The notes: a model not told the origin generated them from the sequence alone. Positions 29,548 to 38,125 are shown, numbered from the stretch's first letter. The stretch is DNA of 64,000 nt from Senegalimassilia faecalis (GCF_004135645.1 NZ_SDPW01000001.1:992001-1056000), one strand, 5' to 3'. Program-made: numbers and translations.

Positions 29548-30657
29548 TTACTCCATGGGCAGGCGCACCACGCGCGCCGCCGCCAACACGTCGTCGTCGA
29601 AATACGCCAGATTCGCCGTGGTGATGAACGTCTGAATGTCCCCGGACACGAACTTCACCAGCGATGCGCGGCGCTGCGCGTCAAGCTCGCTCATAACGTC
29701 GTCGAGCAAAAGCACCGGCTTTTGCCCCAGCAGATCGCAAATAAGCGTCACTTCCGCCAACTTGAACGCTAGCACCACCGAACGCTGCTGCCCTTGACTT
29801 CCATATATGCCAACGGGGCGGCCTTCTACGTAGAATTCGATGCGATCGGCGTGCGGGCCCACCAAGCTGCGCCGGCGCGCGCGTTCCGCTGCCGCTTGGC
29901 TTTTCAGGGCGGCAGCCATCTCCTCGCGCACCTTGTCGCGCTCAAGCTGCACGCCCGGCTCGATCCAGCGGCCCTCTTCGTACCACGAAGGCGCATAGCG
30001 CGCCGCAAGCTGCTCGCGGCCGCCCGTGATGTCGTGGTAGTGCGACGCCATAGCTCGCCCAAGCTTTTCGAACAGCGCCGCGCGATAGCACACAAGCTGC
30101 GCGCCGCACGTCACCATCATGTCGTTCAGACTTTCGATCAGAAGCGGGGACGCCTCGTCTTTCAGCAGCGCGTTTTTGTTCCGCAGCACCTTGTCCCAAT
30201 CGCGCCGGATAAGGTAGTGGTTCTTCGACAGCTGCGACCCCACGCCGTCAAGGGCGTTGCGCCGGCCCGTCATGGACCCCTTCGCCAGCTCAAGGTCGTC
30301 GGGCGTGAACGCCACCGACGGGATGATGCCTTTAAGGTCGACGGCGCGCTTGGGCTTTCCGTTCAGCGTGAAGCGCCGTTTGCCCGCCTCGATGGCCAGT
30401 CCAAGCGTCAGCTGGCGGTTGCCGTCGCTGGCCTCGGCGGAAAGCTGCGCCAGCGACGCCCCTTCGCGCACCAGCTGCACGCCCGTCGGATGGCGAAACG
30501 ACGATTGCGCGGTAAGCAGCTGGATACCCTCCACTACGTTCGTCTTCCCAATGGCGTTAGGGCCAACCAACACGGTAAGGGGCCCTATGCCGCCAAGGTG
30601 AAACGACTCGTAGCTGCGAAAATCCCGGAACGAGATATCGGTGATGCGAAGGTCCAT
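29548..30657 (-). CDS. recF: DNA replication and repair protein RecF
   Basis: 369 residues. Walker A GPNAIGKTN, ABC signature-like GSQGQQRSVVLAFKLA, Walker B PVLLLDDVMSELD. Loads RecA at single-strand gaps with RecOR. Follows dnaN by 16 bases in the dnaA-dnaN-recF order. Confidence 0.97.
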   Translation of the reverse strand: MDLRITDISFRDFRSYESFHLGGIGPLTVLVGPNAIGKTNVVEGIQLLTAQSSFRHPTGVQLVREGASLAQLSAEASDGNRQLTLGLAIEAGKRRFTLNGKPKRAVDLKGIIPSVAFTPDDLELAKGSMTGRRNALDGVGSQLSKNHYLIRRDWDKVLRNKNALLKDEASPLLIESLNDMMVTCGAQLVCYRAALFEKLGRAMASHYHDITGGREQLAARYAPSWYEEGRWIEPGVQLERDKVREEMAAALKSQAAAERARRRSLVGPHADRIEFYVEGRPVGIYGSQGQQRSVVLAFKLAEVTLICDLLGQKPVLLLDDVMSELDAQRRASLVKFVSGDIQTFITTANLAYFDDDVLAAARVVRLPME

Positions 30658-30673
30658 GCCGCGTTTTCAGCCT

Positions 30674-31774
30674 TTAGGAGATGCGAACCGGCATGACCAG
30701 GTACAGGAAGTTCTCGCCTTCCGCCGCCTTGAAGATGCCCGGCTTCATGCCCGTCTGAACCTCAAGATATACGTTGTCGGTGCCCACAGACCCCAGCCCG
30801 TCAAGCACGTAAGCGTAGTTGAACGCGATTTCGACGTTCTCGCCCTCTCCCTGGCACGTCAGGGTTTCCTGGGCGCTGCCCACGTCCTGTGCCGCGGCGG
30901 AAAGCTGCACCGTCTGGCTATCCACGTCGATGGCGAACTTCACCGGCGAGCTTTGCTGGCCCAAGATGGACGTGCGCTTCACGCCCGACACCAGATGAGA
31001 CACGTTCAGCTGCACGCGCGTGTTGTACGAATCGGGAAGCAGCTGGCGATAGTTCGGGAAGTTGCCCTCGATGCGGCGGTTGATGAACACGGTGTCGTGA
31101 TACGTCACCACGATCTGGTTCTCGGCCAGCGCGATGGTCAGCGGGTCGTCCGTGCGGTTCAGGGAAGCAAGCTCCTGCAAGAACGAGCCGGCGATGACGG
31201 CCTGGAAGCCCTCGGCGGCAGGCTCGTCAAGCTGCGCCTCGGTGATGGCAAGGCGGTACGAGTCGGTCGCGACCATCTTCAGCGTCGCGCCCTCAAGCGT
31301 GATAAGCACGCCGGTGAGGATGGCGCGGCTTTCATCTTTCGATACAACGCGGGCCACGCGCTTGACCATCGACGAGAACTGAGAGAACGGGATGGAAATG
31401 GCCTGCTGCGTATCAACGTGCGGGAAGCCGGGGAAATCCTCGGCGTCAAGCGTCTTGATGGAGAACGAGGACGCGTCGCACGTGATGACGGCGGCCTCAT
31501 CGAGCGTCTCAACATGCACGGCGGCATCGGGCAGGTTCTTCACGATGTCGAAGAACAGCTTGCCGGGGAACACCGAGCGCCCTTCTTCTTCGATGAGCGC
31601 GGGGATGGTGTATTGAATGGACAGCTCCAAGTCCGTGGCTTGCAGCGTCACGTGATCGTTTTGCGCATTGAGGTAAATGCCGGACAGGATAGGCAGCGTT
31701 GAACGGGTTGCTATGCCCTTGAGAACAACGGCTAAGGCGTCTTGCAGCTCTGCTTGGTTAATGCTGAATTTCAC
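30674..31774 (-). CDS. dnaN: DNA polymerase III sliding clamp, beta subunit
   Basis: 366 residues with the three clamp repeats. MKFSINQAELQDALAVVLKGI start, ATDLELSI, and the C-terminal YLVMPVRIS are typical. ATG at 31774 with AGAGAAAGAGAAG upstream. First gene after the dnaA-dnaN spacer. Confidence 0.98.
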   Translation of the reverse strand: MKFSINQAELQDALAVVLKGIATRSTLPILSGIYLNAQNDHVTLQATDLELSIQYTIPALIEEEGRSVFPGKLFFDIVKNLPDAAVHVETLDEAAVITCDASSFSIKTLDAEDFPGFPHVDTQQAISIPFSQFSSMVKRVARVVSKDESRAILTGVLITLEGATLKMVATDSYRLAITEAQLDEPAAEGFQAVIAGSFLQELASLNRTDDPLTIALAENQIVVTYHDTVFINRRIEGNFPNYRQLLPDSYNTRVQLNVSHLVSGVKRTSILGQQSSPVKFAIDVDSQTVQLSAAAQDVGSAQETLTCQGEGENVEIAFNYAYVLDGLGSVGTDNVYLEVQTGMKPGIFKAAEGENFLYLVMPVRIS

Positions 31775-32136
31775 AGGCTTCTCTTTCTCTCAGTTGATTG
31801 CTGTTCCCTGCGCTTGTTGAAGTGAGGTACTTATTATCTTCTAAAGGCTTGTTTTAAATAATAGGTTTTTGAATAGTAGTATTAATAAGGGCGGTGGAAT
31901 TGTTGAGAACTTTCAAAACCCCACTTCAGCCATCAAAAACTATTCGATTTTCGTTGTGGATGATGCGCTCCTTCGGTTAACCGCTTTTATTGACTTCGTT
32001 ATCTTTCCCCTGCACTGCACTACTTTTCTTCTGCTTTCCTCAACCTTTTCGGCATGTTTTCCTCAATGGTCGGAAAAGCGCAGGTCGGAAGCGATGTTTC
32101 ACGTGAAACAATTCGGAACGCGCCCGATGTTTCACG
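31775..32136. other. dnaA-dnaN intergenic region with A/T-rich segment
   Basis: 362 bases. The part at about 31831-31890 is strikingly A/T-rich (TTTTAAATAATAGG, then TAGTAGTATTAATA), a plausible unwinding element with TAG-trio-like repeats; only one weak DnaA-box-like motif (TTGTGGATG near 31960) is seen. It also contains the dnaN promoter region and parS site 4. In B. subtilis the dnaA-dnaN spacer forms part of a bipartite origin; whether the same holds here is open. Confidence 0.55.
32095..32110. promoter_or_regulatory. parS centromere site (4)
   Basis: TGTTTCACGTGAAACA, exact consensus, 27 bases downstream of the dnaA stop. A decayed second copy, TGTTTCACGTTATGCT (32128-32143), overlaps the dnaA stop codon 33 bp away. 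Confidence 0.96.
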
Positions 32137-33762
32137 TTATGCTTCGCGGATGATCTGCTGCAGTGCCTCGATTTCTTCTCTGAGCAATCGGTTTTCCTTC
32201 AGCTTCGTTTCGATCATGGTCACGGAATACAACGCGGTCGAGTGGTCGCGGTTGAATTTCTTCCCGATGCTCTCGTAAGGCATGTCAAGCAGCTGCCTGC
32301 ACAGATACATGGCAATCTGGCGGGCGTTCGTGATGCTGCGGCTGCGCCTTTTGCCGACGATTTCGGTGTGGCTGACTTTGTAGAAGCCTTCCACGGCTTT
32401 TTGGATGTCCTCGGCGTTCAGGCGTTTGCTCGGTCCGCCTGAGAAGTGGTTTTCCAGCAGCGCCCGCACATCGGCCAGCGTCATGTTCGGCTGGTTTCCG
32501 TACGTCATCTGAAAGATGACTTTCGTCACGGCGCTTTTCAGCTCGCGGATGTTCGAGCTGGAACTCTCGGCGATATACGTTTGTATGTCGGCGGGCATGG
32601 TGAACGCCATGGAGCCTTCTTGTTCCTGGTATTCGCGGATAAAGCTTTTCACGATGCCCAGTTTCGTTTCGATTTCAGGCGGTTGGATGTCGAACGTGCC
32701 GCCGGAATTGAAACGCGTTTTGTAACGTTCGTCGATGTCGATATTCTTCGGCGCGCGGTCGGCCGACAGGACAACCTGCCTTCCCTGGCTAGTCAGCTTG
32801 TTGAAGATCTGGAACATGATGTCGAGCGTTTGCTTTTTGCCTTGCAGGTACTGCACGTCGTCCACCAGCAGAACGTCGGCGTCTTCGTATGACGCCTTGA
32901 AGTTCTTGTAGCTGGATTTTTCGGTGTCGTGCGCCGCCGATGCCTCGGTGTAGTCGTCGAGCAACTCGGCCGAGTCCTTGTAGACCACCTGCAGCTGCGG
33001 CATGTTGCGGTTGATGTAATTCTGGATAGCGCGCAGCAAATGCGTTTTGCCCAGGCCCGATTTGCCGTAGATGAACAAAGGGTTCAAGTGCGGCTTGCCT
33101 GGCGCTTCAGCCACTGCCGTTGCCATGGAGTAGGCCAGGCGGTTCGAATCGCCGATGACGAAGTTCTCGAACGTGAGGGTGGAAAGCGGCGTGGAGTTGT
33201 CCGATTCCGGTGCTTCGGCGTGCTCTTCCGTGGCAGGTTGCTCCTGGGTTTGGTCGCTTGTTTCTTTTGGCTGCTCTGGTGTGCTGGCTGCTGCCGGCAT
33301 TGGTGCTGTTGGAACAGACGTGGCATCCGGCTGCCGTGAAGCCTGAGAGACGGGTGCCGGTGTCGGGGCCGCTTCCGCCGAGGGCGTCGGCGGTGCGGCA
33401 ACGGCGCGCGCGGGAGCGCTTTGCGGCGCCGGTGCTGTAGGCGGGGCAGGTGCCGCCGTCGGGACGGCAGGTGCTGCGGGGGCTGCGGGAGCTGCCGTTT
33501 GGGTGGGGTCGACTTCGATGATGACGGTGAACGGCACGCCGCGCAGCTCTTCAAGCGCGCGCTTGATGTAGTCGATGTAGTTGCGCTCGATCCACGTTTT
33601 GATGAAATCCGTGTTCGCCGTCAGCATGATGAAGCCGTCGCTGGCAGCTTGGGGATGCAACATGGAGAAGAACGCGTCGATCTGCGAGGGGACGATGCCC
33701 TCGTAACCCTTGACGCGGCTGCACACCTCCGCCCAGATCTGCTGAATTTCCTCGCTGTTCAT
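32137..33762 (-). CDS. dnaA: Chromosomal replication initiator DnaA
   Basis: 541 residues. Domain I at 1-85; domain II is a long Pro/Ala/Gln-rich linker (about 88-195). Domain III has Walker A YGKSGLGKTHLL, Walker B VLLVDDVQ and sensor motifs. Domain IV has SITNARQIAMYLCRQLLD and the DNA-binding signature KKFNRDHSTAL (Asn where most have Gly). Starts 56 bases after the GHKL-ATPase gene with no terminator between, so probably in one transcription unit with it. The matching boxes in the origin read TTTTCCACA. Confidence 0.98.
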   Translation of the reverse strand: MNSEEIQQIWAEVCSRVKGYEGIVPSQIDAFFSMLHPQAASDGFIMLTANTDFIKTWIERNYIDYIKRALEELRGVPFTVIIEVDPTQTAAPAAPAAPAVPTAAPAPPTAPAPQSAPARAVAAPPTPSAEAAPTPAPVSQASRQPDATSVPTAPMPAAASTPEQPKETSDQTQEQPATEEHAEAPESDNSTPLSTLTFENFVIGDSNRLAYSMATAVAEAPGKPHLNPLFIYGKSGLGKTHLLRAIQNYINRNMPQLQVVYKDSAELLDDYTEASAAHDTEKSSYKNFKASYEDADVLLVDDVQYLQGKKQTLDIMFQIFNKLTSQGRQVVLSADRAPKNIDIDERYKTRFNSGGTFDIQPPEIETKLGIVKSFIREYQEQEGSMAFTMPADIQTYIAESSSSNIRELKSAVTKVIFQMTYGNQPNMTLADVRALLENHFSGGPSKRLNAEDIQKAVEGFYKVSHTEIVGKRRSRSITNARQIAMYLCRQLLDMPYESIGKKFNRDHSTALYSVTMIETKLKENRLLREEIEALQQIIREA

Positions 33763-33818
33763 ATGGTGTTCCCTGTCGCTTTCGCTGTGTGAGCCTTCGT
33801 TCGTCTATGGCGCTGCGG

Positions 33819-34940
33819 TTACAGCTGCTGCGCCATTTGCCTGCCGACGGCGGTGAGCTGGCGGCGCTTATCGCGCGTCTTCTCCAAGACACCTTCGCCT
33901 TCAAGCTTCGTGAGCACGTTGTAAACGCTTGACTGCGCAACACCGGTCAGCGCCACCAAATCGGTCACGCGCAAGGCTCCCTCGTGGAGAAACACGTTGA
34001 GGAAATCCCGCTCGCGCTGGTTGAGGGCTGCCAGGCTAGGGCCGGCGTTGAACGTTGCAGGCTGCGCTTGCTGCGCGTTTTGCGCATAAGGATAAGGGGC
34101 TGCTTGCTGGTATGCGTTGCCATAGCCTGGCGCCGCCGCGCCGTAAGGTTGTTGCGGTGCGTAACCTTGTGTTGCGGGATAAGGCTGCTGCGGTTGGGCG
34201 ACGCCTTGAGCCGGATAGGCCGGCGCCTGCATGGGCGCTTGCTGCGCGTATGCAGGCTGCGGTATTTGGTTTGCTGGCGCATAGGGTTCCGGCGCGACGT
34301 TGTATCGCGGAGCTGCAATAGACTCTGGCGCCTCGTCGCCGCTTGCGATGTGGTATCGCGGCGCAGGCGCGGCTTCGGAGGCCTCGCTTTCGAGCTTCAG
34401 CTCTTCAGGAAGCTCCGGTTTGCTGCCGTTCGCGCTGATGGTGACCACCGAGCCGCTACCTAGGTTGTCTTCGATCGTTATGGTGCCGTGAGTGAAGTCG
34501 AGGTACTCCTTCACGATGGGCAACCCCGACCCTACTCCTCTGATGTAGCTTTTCATGGGCTCGATTGCCGAGGTGAATCCGGGAAGCTGCGCGCGGTCTT
34601 TGCACGCGATGCCCGGGCCCTGGTCGGCGAACCGGATGGTGCAGCCGTTGTCGAGAATGGATACGGTTGCTTCTTGGAAACGCGCGTGGATGAAGTTTTC
34701 CGACACCTCGCGGATGACGGTGTAAGGAATGGTTCCGCCTGCCGCTTTCGACTGTTGATAAACGCTTGTGGCAAGGTTCTCGATGAACTCTGCGGTGGGC
34801 GCCGGCTGGATCTCGGTTACGTGCGGCGCGCTGAGCAGGTCGTCGTATAGCGCGATGCGCGCGATCGAATTCACGTGCGTGAAATCAAAAGGCTCCTCGT
34901 TGTTCTCGGGTCCTTCGTGAGTCTGGTTTTGCTGGTCCAT
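33819..34940 (-). CDS. GHKL ATPase / winged-helix fusion protein next to dnaA
   Basis: 373 residues in three parts. At about 55-170 is a histidine-kinase-type ATP-binding fold with N-box REVSENFIHA, G1 box DQGPGIA and G2 box GVGSGLPIVKEYLD; no His-phosphorylation domain is present. At 180-305 there is a Pro/Gln/Ala/Tyr-rich linker. At about 310-373 is a winged helix (FLNVFLHEGALRVTDLVAL, SSVYNVLTKLEGEGVL). It resembles anti-sigma-type ATPases joined to a MarR/TrmB-like DNA-binding domain. The start is uncertain: ATG at 34940 lacks a good ribosome site; in-frame GTG/TTG codons at 34955 and 34964 overlap a DnaA box. Placed between the DnaA-box cluster and dnaA, it could regulate initiation (inference). 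Confidence 0.8.
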   Translation of the reverse strand: MDQQNQTHEGPENNEEPFDFTHVNSIARIALYDDLLSAPHVTEIQPAPTAEFIENLATSVYQQSKAAGGTIPYTVIREVSENFIHARFQEATVSILDNGCTIRFADQGPGIACKDRAQLPGFTSAIEPMKSYIRGVGSGLPIVKEYLDFTHGTITIEDNLGSGSVVTISANGSKPELPEELKLESEASEAAPAPRYHIASGDEAPESIAAPRYNVAPEPYAPANQIPQPAYAQQAPMQAPAYPAQGVAQPQQPYPATQGYAPQQPYGAAAPGYGNAYQQAAPYPYAQNAQQAQPATFNAGPSLAALNQRERDFLNVFLHEGALRVTDLVALTGVAQSSVYNVLTKLEGEGVLEKTRDKRRQLTAVGRQMAQQL

Positions 34941-35832
34941 CTGCGCTTTTACCACTTTCCACAACGTCGTTTTCCAAAGTTTTACACATTTTCGGGAAAA
35001 TTCTTTAAAAAGTGTACCTTCTTTCGTTTCAAGATTCTATTCATCTGGGGAAATTCCTGAATCCATTGTGGAAAAACCACGAATGCTTGAAAGTTTTTCA
35101 CTGTTAGCCACCTCGTGTTTTCGAAGTTTTCCACTTTTCATTCATCAATTGTGGAAAACAGCATTGAAAACCGTGAATTCCAGTGAATTCCTTTCGGTGG
35201 AATTCGATTCTTGTTGTTGAAAGATAGGGTGGAAAAGCCAGATTCCCCTTGATTTTTTCTCACCGCTTTCGGTTCGTCGTTTTCCTCCGTTGTTTCCACA
35301 AGAGGCGGATGGTTTCACGAACAGGAAAGGAGAAGAACTTCTGCAGTGTTTATAAAATGCCTGTTCAAATGGTTGCAAGACTTCTTTTACCTGATGACAA
35401 CGGCTGAACAAGGATGTGGCGAAAAGCGCTCTTCGGCTCTCCCTGACCACTTCTTCTCAGTGTTTTCCACACCGGTTTTCAGGCTGTTCCGAAGTTTTCA
35501 ACATTTTCCACAACGGATTCCGCTACCCACGCTTTCCTTCTTTGCGCGCGGAAACGCTTCGATGATGAAAAACCTCTCTTGTTGCTTGATTTCCCCTTCT
35601 TACCATCTTGGCAGGCACTTGCCTTGTGCGTTGCGGGATTGCTTTTCCACCGCTCTCTGCCCCTGGCGCAGAGACGAGGTTTTTCCGCCGCTTGGCCTTG
35701 GCACCGTTGTGCAGTTTTCCACTACGCTGCACCCTAGCGTTCTTCGGTTGTTGGAAAGCAACCTGTTTCCGCAGGTGGGCTTTCATGATATGGTCATCTT
35801 GTGCACACGTTGCCATATAGAGGTAAAAACCT
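34941..35832. other. Origin of replication (oriC) with DnaA-box cluster
   Basis: Gene-free region of about 0.9 kb between the GHKL gene and rpmH. TTTTCCACA or one-base variants occur at 34955-34963 (+), 35067-35075 (-), 35127-35135 (+), 35150-35158 (-), 35228-35236 (-), 35292-35300 (+), 35463-35471 (+), 35504-35512 (+), 35643-35651 (+) and 35715-35723 (+). Four are exact (35067, 35150, 35463, 35504). Gene orientation switches here, minus to the left and plus to the right. A 176-codon open frame at 35346-35876 overlaps the boxes and is not believable. Established for DnaA: the usual box is TTATCCACA; this organism seems to use T at position 3. Confidence 0.88.
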
Positions 35833-35860
35833 TTGACAGCTGGGCTCAGCGGGTTATACT
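35833..35860 (+). promoter_or_regulatory. Promoter of rpmH-rnpA operon
   Basis: -35 TTGACA (35833-35838), 16-base spacer, -10 TATACT (35855-35860); the start of transcription would be about 30 bases before the rpmH ATG, which has AAAGGGAAA as ribosome site. Confidence 0.88.
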
Positions 35861-35895
35861 CAGCAAGTTGCTCTAAACCATGAAAGGGAAACGAT

Positions 35896-36030
35896 ATGAA
35901 GCGCACCTATCAACCTAACACTCGTAAGCGTGCCAAGTGCCACGGCTTCCGTGCCCGCATGGCAACCAAGGGCGGCCGCAAGGTTCTGGCTGCTCGTCGT
36001 GCTAAGGGCCGTAAGCGTCTTTGCGTGTAA
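35896..36030 (+). CDS. rpmH: 50S ribosomal protein L34
   Basis: 44 residues, [18 protein letters not shown] start and [16 protein letters not shown] end: a standard L34. First gene of the rpmH-rnpA-yidD-yidC-jag-rsmG block that marks the right side of the origin. Confidence 0.98.
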   Translation: MKRTYQPNTRKRAKCHGFRARMATKGGRKVLAARRAKGRKRLCV

Positions 36031-36041
36031 AGAGCTCTAGA

Positions 36042-36368
36042 TTGGAGACGATCAAGTCCAAAGCGGACATCTCCGATCTGTTCTCTAGCGGAAAGCGCCT
36101 GCGTACACCGTACCTTACGCTCATAGTGTTACCAGCAAAGCAGCACGGCCCCAGTGGTCGTGTTGCTTTTGTTGCAGGTAAGAAATCGGGCAATGCGGTG
36201 TGGCGCAACAGCGCGAAGCGCAGGATGCGCGCCGTGTGCCGCGAACTGGGCGGCCCATGCCCTGGCTACGATGTAGTATTTCTCGCGAAGTCGGGTATTT
36301 GCCGTGCCAAGTATAGTAAAGTGCTCACAGCGTGCGACGAGGCACTGAAACGCGCAGGAATGCGGTAG
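36042..36368 (+). CDS. rnpA: Ribonuclease P protein component
   Basis: About 108 residues. The RNR-type motif appears as WRNSAKRRMRAVCREL, with the N-terminal KSKADISDLFSSGKR and C-terminal YDVVFLAKSG segments typical of the family. It binds the RNase P RNA for tRNA 5' processing. No ATG is available: TTG at 36042 gives the normal N-terminus (LETIKSK), while another TTG at 36021 would overlap rpmH. Ribosome sites for both are weak, suggesting coupling to rpmH translation. Confidence 0.92.
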   Translation: METIKSKADISDLFSSGKRLRTPYLTLIVLPAKQHGPSGRVAFVAGKKSGNAVWRNSAKRRMRAVCRELGGPCPGYDVVFLAKSGICRAKYSKVLTACDEALKRAGMR

Positions 36369-36380
36369 GAACTGATTGGA

Positions 36381-36614
36381 ATGAAAAAGGGGTCTGAAAG
36401 CATACCTTGTAAGGTAGCAATGCTTCTCATCACTTTTTACCGGGCTGCAATCTCGCCCATGTTCCCTTCTTGCTGCCGTTTTGTTCCAACATGCTCGGAA
36501 TACGGGCTCATTGCGTTTCGGCGCTACGGCTTCGCAAAAGGCTTAAGGCTGACGGTAAAACGTATTCTACGGTGTCGACCTGGAGGGCCGCACGGTTACG
36601 ATCCTGTCCCGTAA
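36381..36614 (+). CDS. yidD: Membrane protein insertion efficiency factor YidD
   Basis: 77 residues. FYRAAISPMFPSCCRFVPTCSEYGLIAFRRYGF and the CRPGG end are the YidD signature, with its conserved cysteines; a short amphipathic membrane-associated protein helping YidC. ATG at 36381, 12 bases after rnpA. Confidence 0.95.
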   Translation: MKKGSESIPCKVAMLLITFYRAAISPMFPSCCRFVPTCSEYGLIAFRRYGFAKGLRLTVKRILRCRPGGPHGYDPVP

Positions 36615-36670
36615 GGGGGTCGGGCGCGTAGTCGGCGGCTTTTGTCGACTAAAGGAAGGAAATCCATAGT

Positions 36671-37462
36671 ATGTGGGAAGTATTCAAGAACTGGATATTT
36701 GACATTATCCAATTCTTCTTCAGCTTCTGCCAAGACTGGGGCTTGGCCATCATCGTCGTGACCATCATCTTCCGACTGATAATTTCGCCCCTCATGCACA
36801 AGCAGACGAAGTCGTCGTATCAGATGCAGAAGGTTCAGCCTTTGATGCAGGAGATTCAGACGAAATTCGCCGACGATCCCACGCGCATGCAGGAGGAAAT
36901 GCAGAAGCTGTATGCTGAGGCGAAGTTCAACCCCTTGGCCGGCTGCCTGCCCATGCTGCTGCAGATGCCTATCTTCATTGCTTTGTTCCAGGTTCTGCGC
37001 GAAATGCCCAACTACATGGGTTCCGACGAAGGCTACCAGTTCTACAACCTGGTCCCCAACCTGGTTATGACGCCGTCCGGCGCGTTCGCTGAGGGCTTCG
37101 GCACGTTCGTTCCCTACCTTATCCTGATGGTGATCTTCGCCGGCGCTACGTTCCTGCCCATGATTTTGATGCAGATGGGTCAGAAGGACAATCCGCAGCG
37201 TAACCAGACGCTGATGATGGCCGGCATCATGAGCTTGTTCATGCTGTGGATCAGCTGGTCTTCCCCCGCCGGCGTTCTTCTGTTCTGGGGCGTGTCTTCC
37301 ATCATCGGTGTTTGCCAGCAGCAAATCTCGATGCGTATCATGAAGAAGCACGACGCCGAGAAGGAGGAGACCATCGAGGTCAAGCCGATCGAAGTGGACG
37401 TTACGCGCAAGGCCAAGAAGCCGCGCCCGAAGAAGAAAGACACTTCGAAGAAGCACGCTTAA
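36671..37462 (+). CDS. yidC: Membrane protein insertase YidC
   Basis: 263 residues, short Gram-positive-type YidC. Membrane segments at about 22-42, 92-110, 146-170, 183-200 and 203-222; the conserved Arg of the hydrophilic groove is in IIFRLIISPL. The cytoplasmic Gln/Met-rich coiled coil (YQMQKVQPLMQEIQ) follows. The basic tail (KPRPKKKDTSKKHA) probably binds ribosomes. No lipobox at the N-terminus. Confidence 0.96.
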   Translation: MWEVFKNWIFDIIQFFFSFCQDWGLAIIVVTIIFRLIISPLMHKQTKSSYQMQKVQPLMQEIQTKFADDPTRMQEEMQKLYAEAKFNPLAGCLPMLLQMPIFIALFQVLREMPNYMGSDEGYQFYNLVPNLVMTPSGAFAEGFGTFVPYLILMVIFAGATFLPMILMQMGQKDNPQRNQTLMMAGIMSLFMLWISWSSPAGVLLFWGVSSIIGVCQQQISMRIMKKHDAEKEETIEVKPIEVDVTRKAKKPRPKKKDTSKKHA

Positions 37463-37478
37463 TCCGATTTGCGTAATG

Positions 37479-37510
37479 ATGCGCTGTGTTTCACGTGAAA
37501 CACAGCGCAT
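37479..37510 (+). terminator. parS site (5) in a 32-bp perfect palindrome after yidC
   Basis: Exact ParB site at 37487-37502, extended on each side by 8 complementary bases (ATGCGCTG / CAGCGCAT). It lies 17 bases after the yidC stop and 28 before jag. RNA from it would form a strong stem, followed by TTGTAGTTTTTAG, so it may also act as a partial terminator. Confidence 0.88.
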
Positions 37511-37537
37511 TGTAGTTTTTAGTTCTAAGGAGCTGTT

Positions 37538-38074
37538 ATGGCAGAAGAGAACATGGAACAGGCCGCAGAAGAGGCTCTCGACGCCCAGGCCGAAGAGAAC
37601 GGTATCACCGATGAGGATCTTGATCGCATCGCCGATACCGCAATCGCCACGCTGCAGGACATCCTCAAACATTTCGATGTGGGCGAGGTGACCATCGACG
37701 AGTACGAAGGCGACGAAGGTGAGCTTATCCTCGACATCACCGGCGACGACCTGGCTGTGCTTATCGGCCGCCACGGCAAGACGCTGGATGCTTTGCAGTT
37801 CTTGGTGTCGGCCATCACGGTGCGGACGATGGGCTTCCGCTACCCCGTTATCGTCGATGTTGAGGGCTACAAGAACCGCCAGCGCGAGAAGCTTGAGTCC
37901 ATCGCCCGCAACGCCGCTTCCAAGGCGGCGAAGCAGCATCGCAGCGTGAAGCTGCGTCCCATGACGCCGTATGAGCGTCGCATCGTGCACATTGCCCTGC
38001 GCAATGATGATCGCGTTGAGACTGCTTCCGAGGGCGAGGGCGCTTCCCGCCACGTGGTGGTTTTGCCTCTGTAG
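37538..38074 (+). CDS. jag: KH-R3H RNA-binding protein Jag/KhpB
   Basis: 178 residues: acidic N-terminus (1-25), KH domain with DLAVLIGRHGKTLDALQFLVS (about 68-88), and R3H domain (RSVKLRPMTPYERRIVHIAL). It binds RNA, often with KhpA, and influences cell division in Firmicutes. AAGGAGCTGTT precedes the ATG. Confidence 0.95.
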   Translation: MAEENMEQAAEEALDAQAEENGITDEDLDRIADTAIATLQDILKHFDVGEVTIDEYEGDEGELILDITGDDLAVLIGRHGKTLDALQFLVSAITVRTMGFRYPVIVDVEGYKNRQREKLESIARNAASKAAKQHRSVKLRPMTPYERRIVHIALRNDDRVETASEGEGASRHVVVLPL

Positions 38075-38094
38075 CGTTTCCCTTGCGAAATGTT

Positions 38095-38125
38095 AAAAAG
38101 GCCGCGTTGATACGCGGCCTTTTTG
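38095..38125 (+). terminator. Terminator after jag
   Basis: 13-bp stem AAAAAGGCCGCGT / ACGCGGCCTTTTT with TGAT loop, ending the rpmH-jag operon; T-run GTTT follows. It lies 20 bases after the jag stop. Confidence 0.95.

Noticed and set aside
34955-34964. TTG or GTG start for the GHKL-ATPase gene upstream of the ATG
   Set aside because: They overlap a DnaA box and have no ribosome site; kept as alternatives only because the ATG at 34940 is also weakly supported.
35346-35876. 176-codon open frame on the plus strand in the origin region
   Set aside because: Overlaps several DnaA boxes and the rpmH promoter; Phe/Leu/Ser/Cys-rich composition arises from the T-rich origin and shows no domain or ribosome site.
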